DNA from: Phlegmacium glaucopus
Taxonomy: Eukaryota; Basidiomycota; Agaricomycetes; Agaricales; Cortinariaceae
Direction: 5' to 3'
DNA length: 64,000 nucleotides
NCBI GenBank assembly: GCA_015039465.1
Contig: MU130708.1
Span: 49,231-113,230 of the forward strand
A program made the translations under genes and the position numbers. Positions 61,530 through 64,000 of the stretch are shown here, piece after piece. The notes below the pieces were generated by a model that was given only the letters and a program-made list of their open reading frames with translations, searched no databases and had not been told where the DNA came from. Positions within the stretch are counted from its first letter, which is position 1, and each line of letters begins with the position of its first letter.

Positions 61530-64000
61530 TACAAACTTGAATTTCCCAGAAGGATAGCGATAGAAGGACGAGGACAGACAACTTGCTGAGCTGCCGTTCT
61601 CGTAGGCTTATTAAAACCACAGTGGCTAGTAGCATGCCTTTTCCCGGTAGTCTGGAAGCGAAACGCGTTGGCTGACTGTGTCATTATCGACACAACGCCA
61701 TATCCACGAAGGTTTCATCTTATGCACCACAGCCTCCGAGTCATCTATGGTTTGCCACTGATAAATGGTGGCGTATCCAGGAAGCGCCCGCCAGACAGAC
61801 CAGGAAGCGCCAGTCAACAAGAGGGCAGTAGGTTGATAATCATGACAGGTTAAATTCATCGGAAGGGAGGCATTGGGATTCTATCATTTCCGTGACCCTG
61901 GAAAACGCCAGGCTTTTACTTGACGCTTACTAAGAGCTAGTTCGGATGCGCTGTGTGGTCAAAACTTTGGGTTGTGGGAGAGGTTGTGCCGAAGTTGCCG
62001 GTGACCGGAGTTTGAAGAGTGTTATCGCATCCATCATTATCAATCGACAATCTCATTCTCTCTCTCTCTCTCTACAGCGTAACACATGGACGAAGACATG
62101 GATTTAGGTCTTTGTGAAGTAGAAGGGTTAGGAGAGTCGGTAGCGCACATGTCAGCTGTTCGTGGTTTTACTGTGGATGATAGTAACGAGTACTTTATGT
62201 CCCGAGCTAGTTGAGTGAACGAAGTCGACATGCTCTCAGACCTAGCTGGCTGGGACAACGATTCGAAGCTGTCCTTCGATAAGTAACGTACAGTCTGCCT
62301 CTGCTGCCAGAGAGTCGGTGACTATTCTAACGAAATTAACTGAATAAAGCCTTTCTAATGCGTCGGCAAGTTTGGATACAACGCGAGGAGTTTGTGCTGC
62401 TCGAATCCGTTTTTCCTACATCTTTTCAGATCGATGCTGTTGACGTCCGGTTCAGGAAGTTGTAGGTAGAATGATACAGGTGTAGTATCGCAGCGACAAT
62501 GGTCATATACAACATACATCCTGGATATGACATAAAGAGTGTTAAAATAAAGTGGCTAAAGTTATAAGTAAGGCTTTGTGAACATAACCCCCCCCCCTTC
62601 CGTATTCTGTACATGTTTTTTTTCAAGTAACGGCTGGCGAGTTAGTAGCTGAAGACATAGACTAAGCAGAGGACTCAGTAGGAGCAGTGACTATCGGGAA
62701 AGAACTGCCTAACGATCCATCAGCAGGGTGTACCGGACTCGTTATACTAGAGCAAAGTAACTACCACATAGCTAGAGTCGTCGTTGCCGTCGTCTTCGAA
62801 GTACCAGTACCAGGTGAGCACATAGTAAGAGACACAGCAGTAATAGACGTTCTCAAAGTAAAAGTCGACCTAGCACATTTGCTTACTTTAACACCTACCG
62901 TGTATCGCGACGTCCTTAAGATCGGACCTAGACATTTGACATGAGTCCTCGTTCCTCTTCCTAGGCCTTTGCCGCAAAGTTTTGGGGTTTTTACGCGAGC
63001 TACTGCAACGCTCGACTACGTACTGCTTCCAATTTGTTGAGAAGGAACAAAGAACCGGATATTTGTTGTATTTAAACGCCTAACTATCATTATTTAATTC
63101 TTTGTATGGATCACAACCGTGCTGGGGTAAGTCGGTCTACTATTGCATGACGTGCTATCCCTTATTCTTCGACCAACGTTCTACCCTTTGGGCGTAGGCG
63201 CTCCATCATAAACGGAAGTCCCTATAGTTTTGGTAGATTTTCCCGTAAGAGTATATGAAAGCGTAGGCAACGGCTGGGAAGGGTGGGTCATATCCTTTTC
63301 TGTTTAACTTCTGGTTTGCTTGTACGTTTCTCTGTCAAGACGCTGTATCTCGGAAACGCTAAAGCTATCCTTCGCGCGAGCGTACGTCCTCCTCTCGACA
63401 CCTACACCGATGGCAGGTTACGGGGTTCGCGTAGAAATTTTATGCCGGTCTTAAAGCCAAAGACTGCCTAGAGTCCACCCTGTCTTAGTAGTCGACACCC
63501 ATCCGTCTGTATAAAACACATCTTCCCGCGTCTGCTCTTCTATTTTTCTTAAACAGCCTTTATTGATTCAAAGTTGATATATAATTACATTAAACAGTGT
63601 TATGTCTCGTGTCATGAGTGGCACTATAACAGAGTAAACTGGCGACTTTCGCGAGGGGACGCACAGACTAACAGTAGGGCCACTGACGCTATATCTCCTT
63701 CTAACGCTCAACAAGAAGCTCACTATTTATAAAACTAGATGGTACTGGATCAGCGACATCAAGGACTTAATTGAGGTTTTTATGTACGGCTACCTGAGGA
63801 TTGAGCGTCGCCTACGCGGACCCTACCGGTCGGTTATTGAGGTAATGGGTGGGAACCGGTCACTCCTACCTTCATACTATGCCAAGGGCAAGACACTCGC
63901 TATCGTCATCTGATCTTCATGGTAACTCACTCTACCGTTGTTTTTCTGGATATATAACCACTTCTGCAAGGTTTAGGGAAGCGGCATAGTGAACCATTAG
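61530..64000. other. Gene-poor terminal 2.5 kb
   Basis: No ORF here has a recognisable domain. The longest frames (61626-61859 minus, 62687-62944 plus, 63283-63471 plus) are short and of unlike codon use. A (TC)n microsatellite and a run of about 10 C at 62588-62597 occur. I found no terminal repeats, reverse transcriptase or transposase motif, though a decayed element is possible. Confidence 0.5.
62057..62073. repeat. (TC)n microsatellite
   Basis: About eight TC dinucleotides in the gene-poor right end. Length polymorphism between strains is likely. Confidence 0.85.

Noticed and set aside
1..64000. tRNA, rRNA and CRISPR features
   Set aside because: A visual search found no B-box with matching arms, no rRNA segments, and no spaced direct repeats.

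Overview
The window is chromosomal DNA from a filamentous basidiomycete, most likely an Agaricomycete (mushroom-forming fungus). The genes are split by many introns of about 48-70 nt with GT..AG ends. The protein families fit this group: a mushroom-type tyrosine-kinase-like kinase, an HSPA12-like Hsp70, a Crinkler-type effector protein, a predicted 5-hmdU DNA kinase, a Ppo-type dioxygenase-P450 and fungal D-arabinono-lactone oxidase. No rRNA, tRNA, CRISPR array or intact transposon was recognised.

Layout. 1-2529 (+): 3' part of a kinase gene whose protein has a PAH (Sin3-like) domain before the kinase. 2775-3754 (+): SFT2. 4192-11088 (-): nucleoporin NUP192. 11240-13328 (+): Crinkler with P-loop NTPase and nuclease-like end. 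13764-15270 (-): 5-hmdU DNA kinase helical domain plus chromodomain. 17034-18987 (+): METTL14/Kar4-type RNA m6A subunit. 19262-20010 (-): broken aldehyde dehydrogenase. 20610-22855 (+): MRH4 mitochondrial RNA helicase. 23086-25811 (+): NOC2. 26371-26747 (-): small conserved-looking protein. 27025-30163 (+): Hsp70-like protein. 30773-32434 (+): ALO1. 32558-33419 (-): UBC7/UBE2G2. 33509-37682 (-): RNA polymerase III subunit RPC2. 39083-39992 (+): UBE2G1-like E2. 40400-45374 (+): ERCC6L2-like SNF2 helicase. 45771-46431 (-): NHP6. 47440-47991 (-): doubtful ORF. 48669-51184 (-): GRC3/NOL9. 51432-53518 (-): DUF2235 hydrolase. 53740-55372 (+): KES1-type oxysterol-binding protein. 55756-56509 (-): membrane protein of unknown function. 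56582-61529 (-): Ppo-like oxygenase. 61530-64000: no recognised gene.

Most genes are housekeeping: nuclear pore, rRNA processing (NOC2, GRC3), Pol III, ER/Golgi traffic and lipid transfer (SFT2, KES1), ubiquitin conjugation (two UBE2G-type E2s), mitochondrial RNA. The accessory-looking stretch is 11.2-20.6 kb, where a nuclease-type Crinkler, a DNA-base kinase with a chromodomain and an m6A methyltransferase subunit sit next to one another, followed by a decaying pseudogene and a 1.7 kb gene-free gap.

The main oddities are: a probable 1-nt exon inside the Walker A glycine codon of the ERCC6L2-like gene; a PAH-kinase fusion with Arg at the usual beta-3 Lys position; a Ppo protein whose dioxygenase domain seems to have lost both haem histidines while the P450 part is complete; and an in-frame splice that could join this Ppo to the next gene. 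All gene models are hand-spliced from reading frame, splice sites and remembered family motifs. No alignment was run.
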